A stretch of 64,000 nt of DNA from the NCBI GenBank assembly GCA_963576725.1, contig OY755240.1:18129743-18193742 (forward strand), given 5' to 3'. The translations under genes were made by a program, and so were the position numbers. This DNA is from Azorinus chamasolen. Taxonomy: Eukaryota > Mollusca > Bivalvia > Cardiida > Solecurtidae. Below the pieces are notes generated by a model. It saw only the letters and a list, made by a program, of their open reading frames with translations, had not been told where the DNA came from and ran no database searches. This document shows, piece after piece, positions 1-11,129 of this stretch (the stretch's first letter is position 1; each line of letters begins with the position of its first letter).

Positions 1-1917
1 CCGGGCATAGATAACATACTTAATGAACATATCAAAAGTACAATAAACCTGATGATGCCAATATACGTTAAGCTTTTCAATATAGTTTTCGATACTGGAC
101 TTGTGCCAGAAACATGGACAGATGGATTGATAAAGCCCATATATAAACAGAAAGGTGACCCCGAAAAGCCGGAAAACTACCGGCCTATATCATTGCTTAG
201 CTGTACTGGTAAGCTATTTACAAGCATTTTAAATAACAGACTGAATAAATATGCTGAAGAAAATCATACCATCAAAAATACACAAGCAGGTTTCAGAAAG
301 CATCATTCGACAGTAGATAACATATTTATATTGAAGAGTCTAATTGATATTTTGCAAACAGATAAGAAAAAAATGTACTGCTGCTTTATAGACTTCAAAC
401 AGGCATTTGACTCAGTGTGGCGACAAGGATTATGGTATAAACTTCATAAAGAAAGTATAGATGGTAAATGTTTTAATGTAATATACAATATTTATAACAA
501 TATAAAGTCAAGAGTAGTAACAGCAGAGGGTACCTCTTCCCCATGTTTCAGCTTAGTTGGAGTGCGGCAGGGAGAAAACCTCTCACCTTTCCTGTTTTCA
601 ATCTAACTAAACGATTTGGAGAACTTCCTGGAAAGCAGTGGTGTAGCCGGAGTCTCTAGAGAGACGATGGTCGAAGGTGCCCGAATATTCGTGAAATTGT
701 GCATTCTTCTCTATGCAGATGACACGGTGATCTTTAGTGATGACCCTGATGATTTACAAAATGCTCTAGATATATTTAGTCAATACTGCACAAATTGGAA
801 ACTGAAAGTAAACGTATCTAAGACAAAAATAATGGTTATATCTAGAGGTCGCTTTAAAAATACGCATAAATTCAAAATTGGGGATGAGTATATAGAACAG
901 ACAGATGAATATAAATATTTGGGATTGTATCTGTCTAAAAGTGGGTCCTTTTGCAGGGCTAAGACACATATCGCTGAACAGGCAAACAAAGCAATGTTTT
1001 CGCTACTTAAGAAAATAAAAAGACTCTCTCTGCCATATGACTTACAAATAGAACTACATGTATTTGAAAAAACTGTTAAACCGATACTGCTTTACGGGAG
1101 TGAATTATGGGGCTATGGCAAGTATGATACATTGGAGAAAGTACAGCTCAAATTTTATAAGTATATCTTCCAATTGAAAAAATCGACACCATCAAATATG
1201 ATCTATGGTGAACTTGGGATCACTCCCCTCTCGGTAGATATCAATAATAAAGTAATCACATACTGGTCTAGACTGATCGACAACTTAAATGGTGATAATA
1301 CTAAACTGGCATCTCACATTTACTACATTATATACGGGTTACACAGTCAGAGATTACTGAAATCACAATGGATCGATAATGTTAAAAACAAGCTTTGCCA
1401 CTTAGGATTTTCAGGAATCTGGTACAGTCAGAGTTTTATAAATTCAATGTGGTTGAAAAAGGCAACGCTACAGAAACTCAAGGATATTTTCATTCAGTCT
1501 TGGCACTCTGACATAGACAGGACATCAAATACAAATATGTACAAACACATAAAAACATCTTTCAAACAAGCACATTGTATAAAACATCTCTCAACTTACC
1601 ATTGCAAAAATCTGATTGCATTCATAACGAGAAATCACCATTTACCTGTGGAAACTGGTCGATGGCAAAACATACCGGCAAACCAACGGAAATGTCCATA
1701 CTGCATAGATATAGGTGATGAATTCCATTATATCCTGACATGTCCCTTTTTCCATGAATACCGCAGAAAATATATCAAAAAGAAATACTACAGAAGTCCA
1801 AACATGTTGAAATTTATAGACATGTTCTCCAGTAAAAACAGTACAGAACTTAAGAAACTGAGTATATTTTGCAAAATCATAATGGCACATTTTAGGAATA
1901 TCCTTAATAGAACATGA
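1..1917 (+). pseudogene. LINE (non-LTR retrotransposon) reverse transcriptase, 5'-truncated by the window, one internal stop
   Basis: The frame is open from base 1 to a TGA at 1915-1917, apart from one TAA at 604-606. Reverse transcriptase landmarks occur in the family order: a thumb-side GLIKPIYKQKGDPEKPENYR block with RPISLL, then QAGFRKHHST, motif A FIDFKQAFDSVW (about 390-420), motif B GVRQGENLSPF just before the stop, and motif C LLYADDTVIF (about 705-735). The C-terminus has a CPYC...H...C finger-like cluster (about 1693-1755), as in many jockey/I/CR1-like LINEs. The endonuclease domain would lie upstream of the window. The TAA sits where the family has an aromatic residue (FSI-stop-LNDLE), so it looks like a single nonsense change in an otherwise intact protein. 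Clade assignment below LINE is not attempted. Confidence 0.9.
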
Positions 1918-1994
1918 GATGAAAAATGTCTGGTTATATGGCAAAACTGTAAGTGTAGCTTAAATTACACCAACTTCAGATAGACATGACACTT

Positions 1995-2223
1995 TTAACC
2001 CACTCCCTGATATTGACGACTTTTGACGACTCTGTAAAAGTCACTTTGTGAAACCATCTTGATAAATAGAGCATTTGCTCCTATAGGAGCAAATGCTCTA
2101 TTGATCATAATAGTTTCAAATTACCAAGTTCTTAAATGTTCCTTTTCTATAGTTAATGCTCCTTTTAGGTAGGTTTATTCAAAGAGGTTGTATCTAAACA
2201 TAGCCTATGAGGTAATGGGTAAA
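1995..2223 (+). mobile_element. TTAA-2 hairpin element
   Basis: Begins TTAACCCACTCCCTGATATT and ends in GAGGTAATGGGTAAA, so the right target copy has decayed from TTAA to GTAA. The centre is stem module 3, GAGCATTTGCTCC / GGAGCAAATGCTC. It lies just past the LINE stop codon. No ORF; non-autonomous. Confidence 0.8.
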
Positions 2224-2743
2224 TACACACAAAGTGGTGTAAATATATATGTCTGTAACGGTAAATATATGTATATATATATATATATGTCTGCAACGAT
2301 ACCGTGGGAAAAGCTGTTGTAGTAATATTATGTACATAATATATTGTAAAGAATGTGTAAATATATAACGTATAGGATATATCGGTTGTTAATAGATATG
2401 TACATACATGTTAGCTAACCATTTATAATCTTGAATCAGGCGGATGGTAAATCCCTACCTGCAGTGCAGTTTTGGAAGCATCTAGTCTTCTTTGCTAGAG
2501 CCATCGCTGCCTGAAAGAAATAATATCCCCACAAAGAACCATGGTCATTATCATATGTACATATTTTAACACGTGTCTACTGTATTGATTACAAATCACA
2601 GTTTAATGTAATCTGAAAGTACTTAGCATTCTATCAATAACATGCTGAGATGCTTTTGGTAGTAATTAAAGTCTACATCAATTACACTTATCCGGAAAGA
2701 GACGCTGGGGTAATCTATTCCCTTGTATAGACGGATGTTCAGG

Positions 2744-2985
2744 CATTGAAAACAGAGTAGACCCAGATCATAGAGGTCCAAGAGGAGCCATATGATCAGG
2801 GTCAGCTCTATTTGCTTATGAATTTGGTGGATCCGTTTCTTGATTTCTGTCAACTTCATAGCTACAATGTTCCACCTTCGACTTCGTTAATATGGCACTG
2901 TTTTGTAATTTGATAATCGGGAGCTACTGAAACTTGAGGTGGAAATTGACAGGGACATGGTTAGATAGTATGCTGGTACAAGTTA
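2744..2985 (+). mobile_element. TTAA-1 hairpin element, degraded
   Basis: Stem module 2 (AACAGAGTAGACCCAGATCA ... GATCAGGGTCAGCTC) is followed by the family's right flank with CTACAATGTTCCACCTTC. The terminal TTAA sites are not clear. Confidence 0.5.
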
Positions 2986-3652
2986 CTTATCTGAAAGTAT
3001 GTTGCAAGTTGTGATCATCCGAATCTCGGGTGCAGCCGTGGTAAACACGTCTTATCCTTGGATATTGTATGGTATCAGCGGATGGCACATACTATGGTGA
3101 ACTCCCGCTACGCTGATAAGTATTTTAGATGGCAAATAACACATTGTTAACTGGTTATTTCGACATATGTCGGACAAATTCTGTACCCAGTATGTTTATA
3201 CCGGAAAGCATGGCTTTGGACTGTTCTGGTACCCTACTTTTATTATGCACAGGATCGTGGTGTTGATATAAGCTGGGTACCAGGAAAGGATCGACAGGGG
3301 TGATTTCCCCTTTTTGGTAATGTATAAATAATAGGCATCTCTTCAGTTTGTAATGCCAGCCCTTGAGAGTTGGTACCCTCTTTTTATCCCCTCGTTTTGT
3401 TTCGGAGGAGATGAAAACAAGTGGGTTTAAATAGATAATATTATTTTATTTTCTCATTCTTGGGTAGGATATGCCAGAGATATGCACGAATATGTCTCTG
3501 GATATGCTACTTCCATACATGAGACATGAAAATAGCCGTTTTCCCTCATTGTGACCATGTGACTATTTACTGTATACTGTATATTAGATGTAAATGCTTC
3601 TTGCATAAAAGCGAGACTTTGTATTATTTAAAATAAAATTGGAAATTGGAAA

Positions 3653-4002
3653 TCGATGTATCAATACTTTACACTGGGTATCTAAAAGAACCAGATAAAC
3701 TCTGTCGATAATTAGTATAGGGCATCGCGCCCGGGTTTCCCTCTCTCTGGGGTATCCGATTAGTCCATAGTGAACAGAAACGGGCGTAAATCAGCATAAA
3801 CAAACAAAACTGTCCCAGTTGTGTTGTCTGGGATACAAACATTGTACAACAAGGGTCTGGAGGGGATCATTTAAGTGCTTTATATCCTTATTGACTCTCA
3901 TAAAATTGGGAAGTGCCTAATAGCATCCTTTCGAGACTGGACATCCACCGGAATTGTAGTTCTTGGGAGTAAGAGTATTGATCTAGTGTTCTAAAATTAG
4001 AC
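3653..4002. other. Unassigned intergenic sequence
   Basis: AT-rich with no convincing ORF, RNA gene or repeat that I can recognise. Confidence 0.4.
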
Positions 4003-4004
4003 TA

Positions 4005-4180
4005 CAGTAAAACCTCTCTATAACGGCCACTAAATTACATCAAGTATTTTATGTTAAAGGCAGGTGGCTGCAAAAGCAAGGTGAAAGTAAAACAGAACGC
4101 TCCTATAGGAGCCACCTGCCCTCAATACAAACTAATTAACACAATTTAGTGGCCGTTATACATGTAGAGAGGTTTTACTG
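4005..4180 (+). mobile_element. TA-1 hairpin element with a deleted stem arm
   Basis: Terminal inverted repeats CAGTAAAACCTCTCTATAAC ... GAGAGGTTTTACTG lie between TA dinucleotides at 4003-4004 and 4181-4182. The left arm of stem module 1 is present (GGCAGGTGGCTGC ... AACGCTCC), but most of the right arm is missing: CTATAGGAG jumps straight to CCACCTGCC. The pogo/Tigger-like affinity is inferred from the TA target and CAGT ends. Confidence 0.85.
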
Positions 4181-4258
4181 TAATGCTATTTGAGGTCTGC
4201 AGCATAGAAATTTGACAATGACAGAAACTGTAGAAATTTATCTATATTACATTATAAG

Positions 4259-4345
4259 CACACAGAGCAGGCCCTGGTTGGAGCCGTCTGATCCGGGTCT
4301 ACTCTGTTTGCAAAGGCACAGAAGGGCGTATTTTGAACGACCGTT
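4259..4345. repeat. Stem module 2 remnant
   Basis: CACAGAGCAGGCCCTGGTTG pairs loosely with CCGTCTGATCCGGGTCTACT followed by CTGTTTGCAAAGGC. No element ends are recognisable. Confidence 0.45.
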
Positions 4346-4535
4346 TTAGAGGGGATTACATTATTGTTCAAATAAGCAGCTGCGCATATACAAGATTGGG
4401 GACAATTTTAGCGATATAAAGTTTCGACGCACGCAAGGTCAACATTTGATTAAAAACATTTGGGGAAAAAATTCGTCTGTAAATAGTCGTCTGCTTTAAC
4501 AATTTGGCTGTCAAATTTTGTCTCTGCTACACTTT

Positions 4536-4800
4536 TTTAACCCTTTCCTACATAAACACTTTTTCACGCTGAATTTGTCACATTTGCAAACAGAGCAGAT
4601 TCCAGATAAGAAGGCTTCTATAGGAGCTATCTGATCAGGGTCTTCTCTGTTTGCTAATGGAATTTGCCTGATCTGTTTCATTACTTTCTAAACTGACTAC
4701 AATGATCCACCTTCCATATTCCGTTATTACTATTTTGTCCATGAATATTCAATGGATATTGAAACTTGAAATAAACATAGAACAGGGAACAGTCTAAACA
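4536..4800 (+). mobile_element. TTAA-1 hairpin element
   Basis: Starts AACCCTTTCCTACATAAACA and ends AACATAGAACAGGGAACAGT. Central stem module 2 has GCTTCTATAGGAGC as its tip. The left arm carries CCAGAT and the right arm pairs as CCTGAT, the recurrent one-base asymmetry. The flanking TTAA is mutated on the right. Confidence 0.7.
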
Positions 4801-4892
4801 ACATAATCACAGTAACACACAGTTAGGATCCTGATGGGACACCGAATAACTCCGGGTCTGATTTGTATCCAAACAGTAAATCAGCTGCGAAA

Positions 4893-5030
4893 GAGTTAGG
4901 TATCCAAATCGATTTTGTCAAAAACGTAATTGGACTTTCGAACAGTTTGGATTCAGATGAGACGCCAATTTACCCGGTGTCGCATCTAGATCCACACTGT
5001 ATGCAAAGATAATCACATATTTGCACATTA
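4893..5030. mobile_element. TTAA-3-like hairpin fragment
   Basis: ACAGTTTGGATTCAGATGAG, GACGCC, then CGGTGTCGCATCTAGATCC form the module 2 stem with the CCGAG-type tip decayed. The ends are not preserved. Confidence 0.5.
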
Positions 5031-5194
5031 CTGCAATCCTTATAAGTCGGGGTTCTTTTGAAATCATTACGATTATAGTGTAAATAACAAAAATGTGTAA
5101 AATGTTTCTGAACCCAATGTGATTGCCTATAATCATTCTGTTTCGCAACTTGATACCCTAAAATGGTTTACGGCTTAAATGCAGTCATCGGAGT

Positions 5195-5452
5195 TTAACC
5201 CTTTCCCTGTTAGAACTATGTTTATTCCAAATTTCAATACCGACCACATATTTCATTGACAAACTAGTAATAATGAAATGTGGATGGTGGAACATTATAA
5301 CCATTTTAGAAACTAAAAAACTGGTCTAATAAATTCCATTAGCGAACAGAGCAGACCCTGATCAGACGGCTCTTACACTGTTTGCTCGTGTCCCAGGGTT
5401 TATTCTGTTTGCAAATGTGTGAAAACATGTTAATATGAGGGCAAGAGTCAGT
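5195..5452 (-). mobile_element. TTAA-1 hairpin element, reverse orientation
   Basis: TTAACCCTTTCCCTGTTAGA lies at the left; the right end decays to ATATGAGGGCAAGAG. The central stem reads AACAGAGCAGACCCTGATCA followed by a partly rearranged second arm ending TTCTGTTTGC. Confidence 0.65.
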
Positions 5453-5691
5453 AATACCAATATTCTGAACGAATTACTATTTTCGTAACCGCCAAGCATC
5501 ACTGTTGCCTTTAGAAATTCTATTATATAATGTAAAACTATAAAATATGCATATCAATATTAAGCTCTTTATTTTTTATGCGAAATACATGTATTCAAAA
5601 GCGGGAAAATCTGACAGAAGACTTACAGCTGACAATATAGGTCATTTTCCAGTTTCCCGCCTGATGCCACCGCCTTTGACTGTTGGGCCTG

Positions 5692-5860
5692 CAGTAGAAC
5701 CTGTCTTAATCCATTACCTCATAGGTTATTTTTAGACATAACCTCTTTGAAGAAATAAACTACTAAAAAGGAGCATATACTACAGAAAGGAAAATTTTAG
5801 AAATGTGTAGTTTTGAAACCATTTTGATAAATAGTGCATTTGCTCCTATGGCCTATGTGT
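5692..5860 (-). mobile_element. TA-5 left end interrupted by a truncated TTAA-2 copy
   Basis: CAGTAGAACCTGTCTTAA at 5692 matches the end of the intact TA-5 copy at 6809, then switches at TTAA to a reverse TTAA-2 sequence (CCATTACCTCATAGGTTATT, later GATAAATAGTGCATTTGCTCC). The TTAA-2 copy breaks off inside its stem. Confidence 0.6.
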
Positions 5861-6042
5861 TTCGTCAATGCTGTGTATTGAGTTAATTTGCAGTATCAAA
5901 CCCGATTGCTGCCTTTATGGAAAATTAAAAAAAAAGTTTATTTCAACATGTTTGGCAAAACAGGGAATTCACCAAAGGCTTCCAAACTCGAATGTCATAT
6001 TATATTACTTGGCCATTATAATACTTATCTAATAAAACGTAT

Positions 6043-6240
6043 TTAACTCTTTCACTGCCAATGTCGCCAATGTGATTAACTATGTAAAGAGTTTATCTCG
6101 ATGAGACACCGGTTAACTCGGCCTCTCATCAGGATCCAAACTAGTTGTTACTGTGGCTGTTTTTGCAACTACGAGAAAGAAAAACAAACAAAAATTGTAG
6201 CAGAAGAAAGCGTTTGCAGACGACAAAATGTGGCAGGGAG
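6043..6240 (+). mobile_element. TTAA-3 hairpin element, right end lost
   Basis: Starts TTAACTCTTTCACTGCCAAT and carries a decayed module 2 stem (GATGAGACACCGGTTAACTCGG) plus the family's GCAGACGACAAAATGTGGCA right flank. The terminal GAAAGAGTTAA is not seen. Confidence 0.6.
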
Positions 6241-6285
6241 ATAGTAAATGGGGGTGTCGAGGTTTTTTGTCGTAAAACCCCCTTC

Positions 6286-6440
6286 CTTGTTCTATGTTTA
6301 TTCCAAATGCCAATACCTACTGAACATTCAAGGAAACAATAGTTCTAATGAAATGTGGAAGGTAGAACATGGTAACCATTTGAGAAAGTAAAGAAAAAGA
6401 TCTAGCAAAGTACATTAGCAAACAGAGCAGATGCTACACG
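6286..6440 (-). mobile_element. TTAA-1 hairpin element, half copy
   Basis: TTCTATGTTTATTCCAAATG through GCAAACAGAGCAGA matches one flank and the first bases of the stem of reverse TTAA-1 copies such as 34630-34879. It stops abruptly in the stem. Confidence 0.6.
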
Positions 6441-6808
6441 AAATGCGTTTGTATGAAAATGCGTTTATATACAGGAATGGATATACAGGGGAGAGGAATA
6501 ATTTTCAGTACATAATACATGTAAATCAAATGAATGTGATTTGTGAATGATTGTTCAAAAATAGATTTAGATTTAGCTGTACTTCCTGTGTCTACAACGA
6601 AGATGACATCTGCATTAATTATTTGACATATGCAAACAGATTTGATCCAGTTCAGGTAAAAAAAAAACATGGGGCCTAATCTGATCCAAACTGTTATTCT
6701 GTTAGACTCGTCTTATGCAAAACAAGGAGAGAAAATGCAGATTGTTGAAAATGTTGAAGACGACAATTGAGCAGACAATCTACTCTGTTAACCTGTAAAG
6801 TTTACTTA

Positions 6809-7014
6809 CAGTAGAACCTGTCTTAGGTGACCCTCAAAAAATATGTATAATTATGGGTCTGTAATGCAGGTGGTAGCTAAATGCGGGTCAAAGGCTATAC
6901 AGAAAGCTCCTGCAGGAGCTTTCTGCATTACTTTTGCCCCGCATTAGGCAACCGCCTGCTTTTTTAAACATCTATGCTCAATAAAGGAATCACCGCTTAT
7001 GACAAGCTCTACTG
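6809..7014 (+). mobile_element. TA-5 hairpin element, complete
   Basis: CAGTAGAACCTGTCTTAGG ... CAAGCTCTACTG lies between TA dinucleotides (206 bp). The centre is stem module 1, GCAGGTGGTAGCTAAATGC ... GCATTAGGCAACCGCCTGC, with tip AGCTCCTGCAGGAGCT. The A/T asymmetry GTAGC versus GTTGC between the arms is visible. Confidence 0.85.
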
Positions 7015-7279
7015 TAAATGTATTTTGATTTAATTGAACACGAAATTCTTTTCAAGTTTTATTGGCTATACATGTATAGGTGTGTGCTATATACAACATA
7101 AATGCCAAATACAATGTATGTTATATCATATTAATTAACACTTCACTCGCTTATTCCCTGATATGTCATCAAAAACGGAGAAGACTCAGATCAGACAGAT
7201 CTCTGATCAGGGTCTGCTGTACTTGCTTATTATACAGATCTAATTCTCGGTTACTTTCAATGCCAATAAAACTCCTTGT

Positions 7280-7570
7280 GTGTATTGTGTTGTTGTTGTT
7301 GTTTTTTGTTTGGGGGAGTTGGGGTGTTGTTGTTATTTTTGTAAAAATGCTGCTTATGCTGCGGCTGCTGTTTGTTTTTTTTGTTGTTTTTTTGGTTTTT
7401 TTGTTGGTTTTTTTTTTTTTTTTTTTTTTTTTTTTGGGGGGGGGGGGTGTTTTGTTGTTGTTGTTGTTTTTGTTGTTGTTTTTGTTGGGGGGGGTTGTTT
7501 GGGGTTGTTTGGGTTTTTTTCTTTTCTTTTTTTTTTGGGGGGGGGGGGGGGGTATTGGGGGGTCGGGTGT
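7280..7570. repeat. G/T-rich low-complexity tract
   Basis: Long runs of T (25 or more) and G (11-15) with TTG repeats. Four or more G-runs on the + strand could form quadruplexes. Apparent ORFs here are composition artefacts. Confidence 0.9.
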
Positions 7571-7930
7571 CGGGCGTCTTATCAGTGCAAAGAATTAAAG
7601 AGCTATACATGTATTTATCTGTAGTATCAAGTTACAAAACAACTTATATAAGTTATTGTAAATTATGAGACTAAATCTCTTAATCTCTTCTCATGATACA
7701 TATATTTGGGCTCCAGATACTTTGAGGTACCAAGCAATAACCCATCCGAAATTTCTGACATAAATTTCATCCTGCATAAAGCTACCATCTGGATTTAAAC
7801 TCCAGAGCTTCCCTCTTTTTTATGGTCGCATTAGAGACGTTTTACTGTGCTTGTACTTGAACATCCGCGAATAACAGGTTGTTCAGTGTTCAGTGTATCA
7901 GATCTATACAAAATGTGAACGAATTATACA

Positions 7931-8010
7931 GTAAAACCTGCCTACAGTGACCAGCCAGAAATATTTATCTAATTATCGGTATATAAGACAAACGGTGGCT
8001 TAATCCATTT
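7931..8010 (+). mobile_element. TA-class hairpin element, solo left end
   Basis: CAGTAAAACCTGCCTACAGT after TA resembles a TA-family end, then GGTGGCTTAATCC, the start of stem module 1. The rest is absent. Confidence 0.5.
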
Positions 8011-8075
8011 ATTTCCATATTATTTAAACATTTACTCCTTGAGTTTTCATGCAAGAAATAATGACATTATAAATA

Positions 8076-8325
8076 TTAACCCTTCGCTTGCTGAATTTTA
8101 AAATACATTTCTCCTTCTTTACCCATGCCCTGTTGTATAATTACATATATCTTCACTGTGTACAAGTACTTCGCTGTGCAATCACTGCTGTGGAGTGCAC
8201 TGGTTGTACAATTAACTTGTAAATAGTGCAGACCCTGATGAGACAGCTCCTGCAGGAGCTGTCTCATCTTGGTCTGCACTATTTACAGGTAGGTATATTG
8301 ACGCGAATAGCAAGCGAAGGGTTAA
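8076..8325 (+). mobile_element. TTAA-5 hairpin element, complete
   Basis: TTAACCCTTCGCTTGCTGAA ... AGCAAGCGAAGGGTTAA, 250 bp including both TTAA sites. The module 2-type stem runs from about 8216 to 8290: TAAATAGTGCAGACCCTGAT ... CATCTTGGTCTGCACTATTT, with tip CAGCTCCTGCAGGAGCTG. Confidence 0.85.
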
Positions 8326-8369
8326 TTAAAGTATGTTTTTATCATGGGGGATAGCTAAAGGAATGTTTG

Positions 8370-8660
8370 ACTATAGAATAAACTGTAGAATCGTATCTAT
8401 TTTATTTCATAAGCAAACAGAGTAGATCTGGATCTATCCTGTTTACAAATGCGTACAAAGGCGCATTGATAGAGTAAAGGGTTAAAGAACCCCAACATCT
8501 CAAACAAGATATTCACTGATACAAGTCATTAACATCGAGCGGTTCGGCAAACAGTGCAGATCCTGATAAGAGGATCCTTCATGAGCCATGTGATCTGGAT
8601 CTATACTGTTTGACTAAGTAAGAGTTTGAAAAATAATGAGACGCAGATCAGACGACTCCT
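8370..8660. mobile_element. Two degraded stem module 2 copies
   Basis: The first (about 8400-8485) reads AAGCAAACAGAGTAGATCTG and ends AGAGTAAAGGGTTAA. The second (about 8541-8620) reads GGCAAACAGTGCAGATCCTG and closes ATCTATACTGTTTGAC. A third stump, GCAGATCAGACGACTCCTAC, directly abuts the TA-1 copy at 8671. Confidence 0.55.
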
Positions 8661-8670
8661 ACAGGCAGTA

Positions 8671-8874
8671 TAGTAAAACTTCTCCATAACGACCACTAAA
8701 TTACATAAAGTAGGATGTGTTAAAGGCATGTGACTGCTTAAAGCAAGGTAAAAGTAAAACAGAACGCTCCTATAGGAGCGTTCTGTTTTACTTTCACCTT
8801 GATTTAAGCAGTCACCTGCCCTAAATACCAACTAAATTAACACAATTTAGTGGCCGATATAGAGAAATTTTATG
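8671..8874 (+). mobile_element. TA-1 hairpin element
   Basis: TAGTAAAACTTCTCCATAAC ... ATATAGAGAAATTTTA are mutated TA-1 ends. The centre is a long stem module 1 with tip GAACGCTCCTATAGGAGCGTTC and near-perfect arms of about 45 bp. Confidence 0.8.
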
Positions 8875-9078
8875 CATAAAGAATTGATTCTACAGTTTCT
8901 GCAAAAGTCAAAATAACATGTGTTTTATGTATCATTATAAAAGAAAGATAATACATATTCATGATGACAGCATTTCTTACATAGATTTCATGATGTAAAG
9001 GGTTATGTTTATGCTCGGACTCTCCATGCGGCCATAAATCATATCTGGCCAAATGCGGCAAGTTTGATAATATCCTAT

Positions 9079-9240
9079 TTAACTTATTCACTGCCAATGC
9101 CGGATCTGTGATTAGATATGCAAACAGTTTGGATCCAGATGAAACGTCGAGTAACTCGGCGTCACATCATGACCCAACCCGTTTGTTACTGTGAATGTTT
9201 CTTGAAACAAAAATGAAGAAAAATAAAAAATGGAAAATTG
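9079..9240 (+). mobile_element. TTAA-3 hairpin element, truncated
   Basis: TATTCACTGCCAATGCCGG, then AACAGTTTGGATCCAGATGA, GCGTCACATCATGACCC and the AAATAAAAAATGGAAAATTG flank found in 17219-17432. It ends where LINE sequence begins. Confidence 0.6.
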
Positions 9241-9755
9241 TTGCCTGTTGACAAGAGAGTTGATCAAATTATACTATGTCATGTGTACAAAATTAAACAT
9301 AACCTATCACCTGATTATATGCAGGATTTTTTAATATTGCAAAACTCTGTACACTCTTATAATACCAGACTAAAAGAAAAAGGTGGTTTCTTTCTTTACT
9401 CTTTCTTTTATACTGGATTTTACTGGAATTTACTGAGATAAAAAAAACATATTCATTCAAGTCAGCAAACAAGAGTCACTTAATGAGCAGTATTACTTCA
9501 TAGTATTGTTTATATTTACACAGCATTTTAATAAGCTTATGTGGGTTTTTTTTATAAATTTCGGCAAACAATGTGTTCTGACATGCATGCCTTATTATCA
9601 ATTACTTTATTGATGCATAACTTGTATTATTTACGTTTTAAATTAAGGAACTGTGATACAACAATGGTGTACTCATTTTTGTCTGTGATTGTGATAGTAT
9701 TTTTAAATGTAACTCCTTTTGATTCCACCTTTTAATATTCTTTTAATAATATGAC
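9238..9755 (+). pseudogene. LINE 3' fragment (C-terminal reverse transcriptase tail)
   Basis: The short frame at 9238-9441 starts LPVDKRVDQIILCHVYKIKH and continues LSPDYMQDF and YNTRLKEKGG. That is the tail commonly found after the thumb of jockey/CR1-like LINE proteins (LPV..R...K.....Y.IKH.L.P.Y....). It stops early, and an AT-rich 3' UTR-like stretch follows to about 9755. It is a 5'-truncated dead copy of a LINE different from the one at the window start. Confidence 0.6.
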
Positions 9756-9772
9756 TTACATGTGATATAACC

Positions 9773-10078
9773 GGCCACGTGGCTCAGTGGTAGAGCGTCC
9801 GCGGAAGGTCGTGGGTTCGTTCCCCGGCCGCGACAATCCAAAAGTCTTTAAAAGTTGGCACTATTAGCTCCCTTGTCTACGTTCGACATTAAAAGGGTAG
9901 TTCTAGGACTGGTCGGCCCAGTGTAAGGACAAAATGACTGGATTGGGTGCTCTTGCCATGTGCCCGCGGCAGGGGCATTCCAGTGAGGCAGCACTATAAT
10001 TTGTCTCAAGCGGGTGCCGTCTGCAAATAACTGAAATACTGTTGGTCGGACGTAACACCCAACTCACTCACTCACTCA
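9773..10078 (+). mobile_element. tRNA-derived SINE
   Basis: An A-box-like TGGCTCAGTGGTAGAGC (9779-9795) and a B-box-like GGTCGTGGGTTCGTTCCCC (about 9807-9825) mark an RNA polymerase III promoter in a shortened tRNA head. The body has GGTCGGCCCAGTGTAAGGAC and GTTGGTCGGACGTAACACCC, and it ends in the repeat ACTCACTCACTCACTC. It directly follows the LINE fragment, so the two may have inserted near each other. Known animal SINEs have this head-body-tail plan; the family name is not certain. Confidence 0.8.
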
Positions 10079-10159
10079 TGTATCCACTTGTGATAGTATT
10101 CATATTATATCTTAAAGCCTCTCTATGTCATGCCACCTGTAATAAGGACCACAATGGAA

Positions 10160-10456
10160 ATAAGAGCAAGATACCATAAAATAAATTCGAGATAATAGAA
10201 AGTCGAGTCATCCAGTTACTAATCTTGACAATTTCTAAAGTTCACACTTAATGGAGGTCTAGATTAATGCTAAAAGATCCTGTATGAGCTCTCAGCAGTA
10301 CTTTAGACCTGAATTAAGCTGTCACGTGTGTTTCTAAATACGCGTAGTGATATATTTTAGGGAACGTACGTATTTCAAGCTTTCGCAGGACCGAACTTTT
10401 AGATCGAGTTATCTGAAAGTTCGAGTTATCCGAGTTCGATATATCGAGGTTCCCCT
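10160..10456 (+). mobile_element. TA-4 hairpin element, degraded ends
   Basis: AATTCGAGATAATAGAAAGT, a decayed module 1 stem (GGTCTAGATTAATGCTAAAA ... TTTAGACCTGAATTAAGCTG), and right flank AGTTCGAGTTATCCGAGTTC, all matching the intact copies at 16279 and 27113. The last bases, ATATCGAGGTTCCCC, replace the usual ACTG end. Confidence 0.65.
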
Positions 10457-11110
10457 ACATACTAAATATATTTATCAATTTTGATGATTAAATACAGCAA
10501 GACCCCTAAAAAGTTTAAAAAAATATCAACGGAACTTTAATATGCCTCTTTGGCCATATTCTGTCAGTTATATAATGCCCGTTGAACTAACAAGAGAGAT
10601 AACTCTTTTAAACATTCGCAATCTGACTGTATAAGTTGAAACAAAAATGGATTAACTCCTGTAATGTATTAATGTGAATACATCTGATATGATCGATCAG
10701 CAGTATGAATCAAAATGTTTGTCAGTACAGAATGATATGATATGCATAATAAACAGTACTTACATATGATAAATATATCGTCCAGACGGCTTCAACATGC
10801 CTTCTTTTATCCTTACAAATTCTCCTATTATCTCTCTGTAAGACAAGCTGGTGTACAAGTGTGTTGTGTTTTTAATAATAGTTTATATTTGTATGTACAT
10901 ATGATAAGACTATATTAAACAATGAACTGAGCTGTATTAGATAAAGGTTTAAGTTTATCTAATCAGGTTTGCTGTATGAACTTTGTCATTTATTGTATTT
11001 AGTTTTTCATCCTCCACGTCTTTTTACTTTCAACAATTGTGTGATAACATTTTATTTTACAGCGGTACGTTTTTGTTGTAGTTGTATTTTGAAATAGCAA
11101 CAATAATGAT
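10457..11110. other. Unassigned AT-rich sequence
   Basis: I see no gene, hairpin element or tandem repeat here. Confidence 0.4.
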
Positions 11111-11129
11111 CATTCAACTGAGACCATGT

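Larger units (their letters stand above)
1918..3652 (+). mobile_element. Probable LINE 3' untranslated region, interrupted by hairpin elements
   Basis: No coding potential is visible. The stretch follows the LINE stop codon and ends near 3630-3652 in AAAATAAAATTGGAAATTGG, a polyadenylation-like motif followed by a short TTGGAAA duplication, which resembles the short tandem tails of some LINEs. Two hairpin elements (1995-2223 and about 2744-2985) interrupt it. An AT-rich TATATA run lies at 2270-2290. The 3' boundary is an inference from the tail only. Confidence 0.45.

Noticed and set aside
7080..7668. Overlapping ORFs around the G/T tract
   Set aside because: Low-complexity poly-T/poly-G translation (FFFF, GGGG, KKKK), not protein-like.
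9773..9840. Functional tRNA gene
   Set aside because: A and B boxes are present but the anticodon arm is shortened and a SINE body with tail follows.
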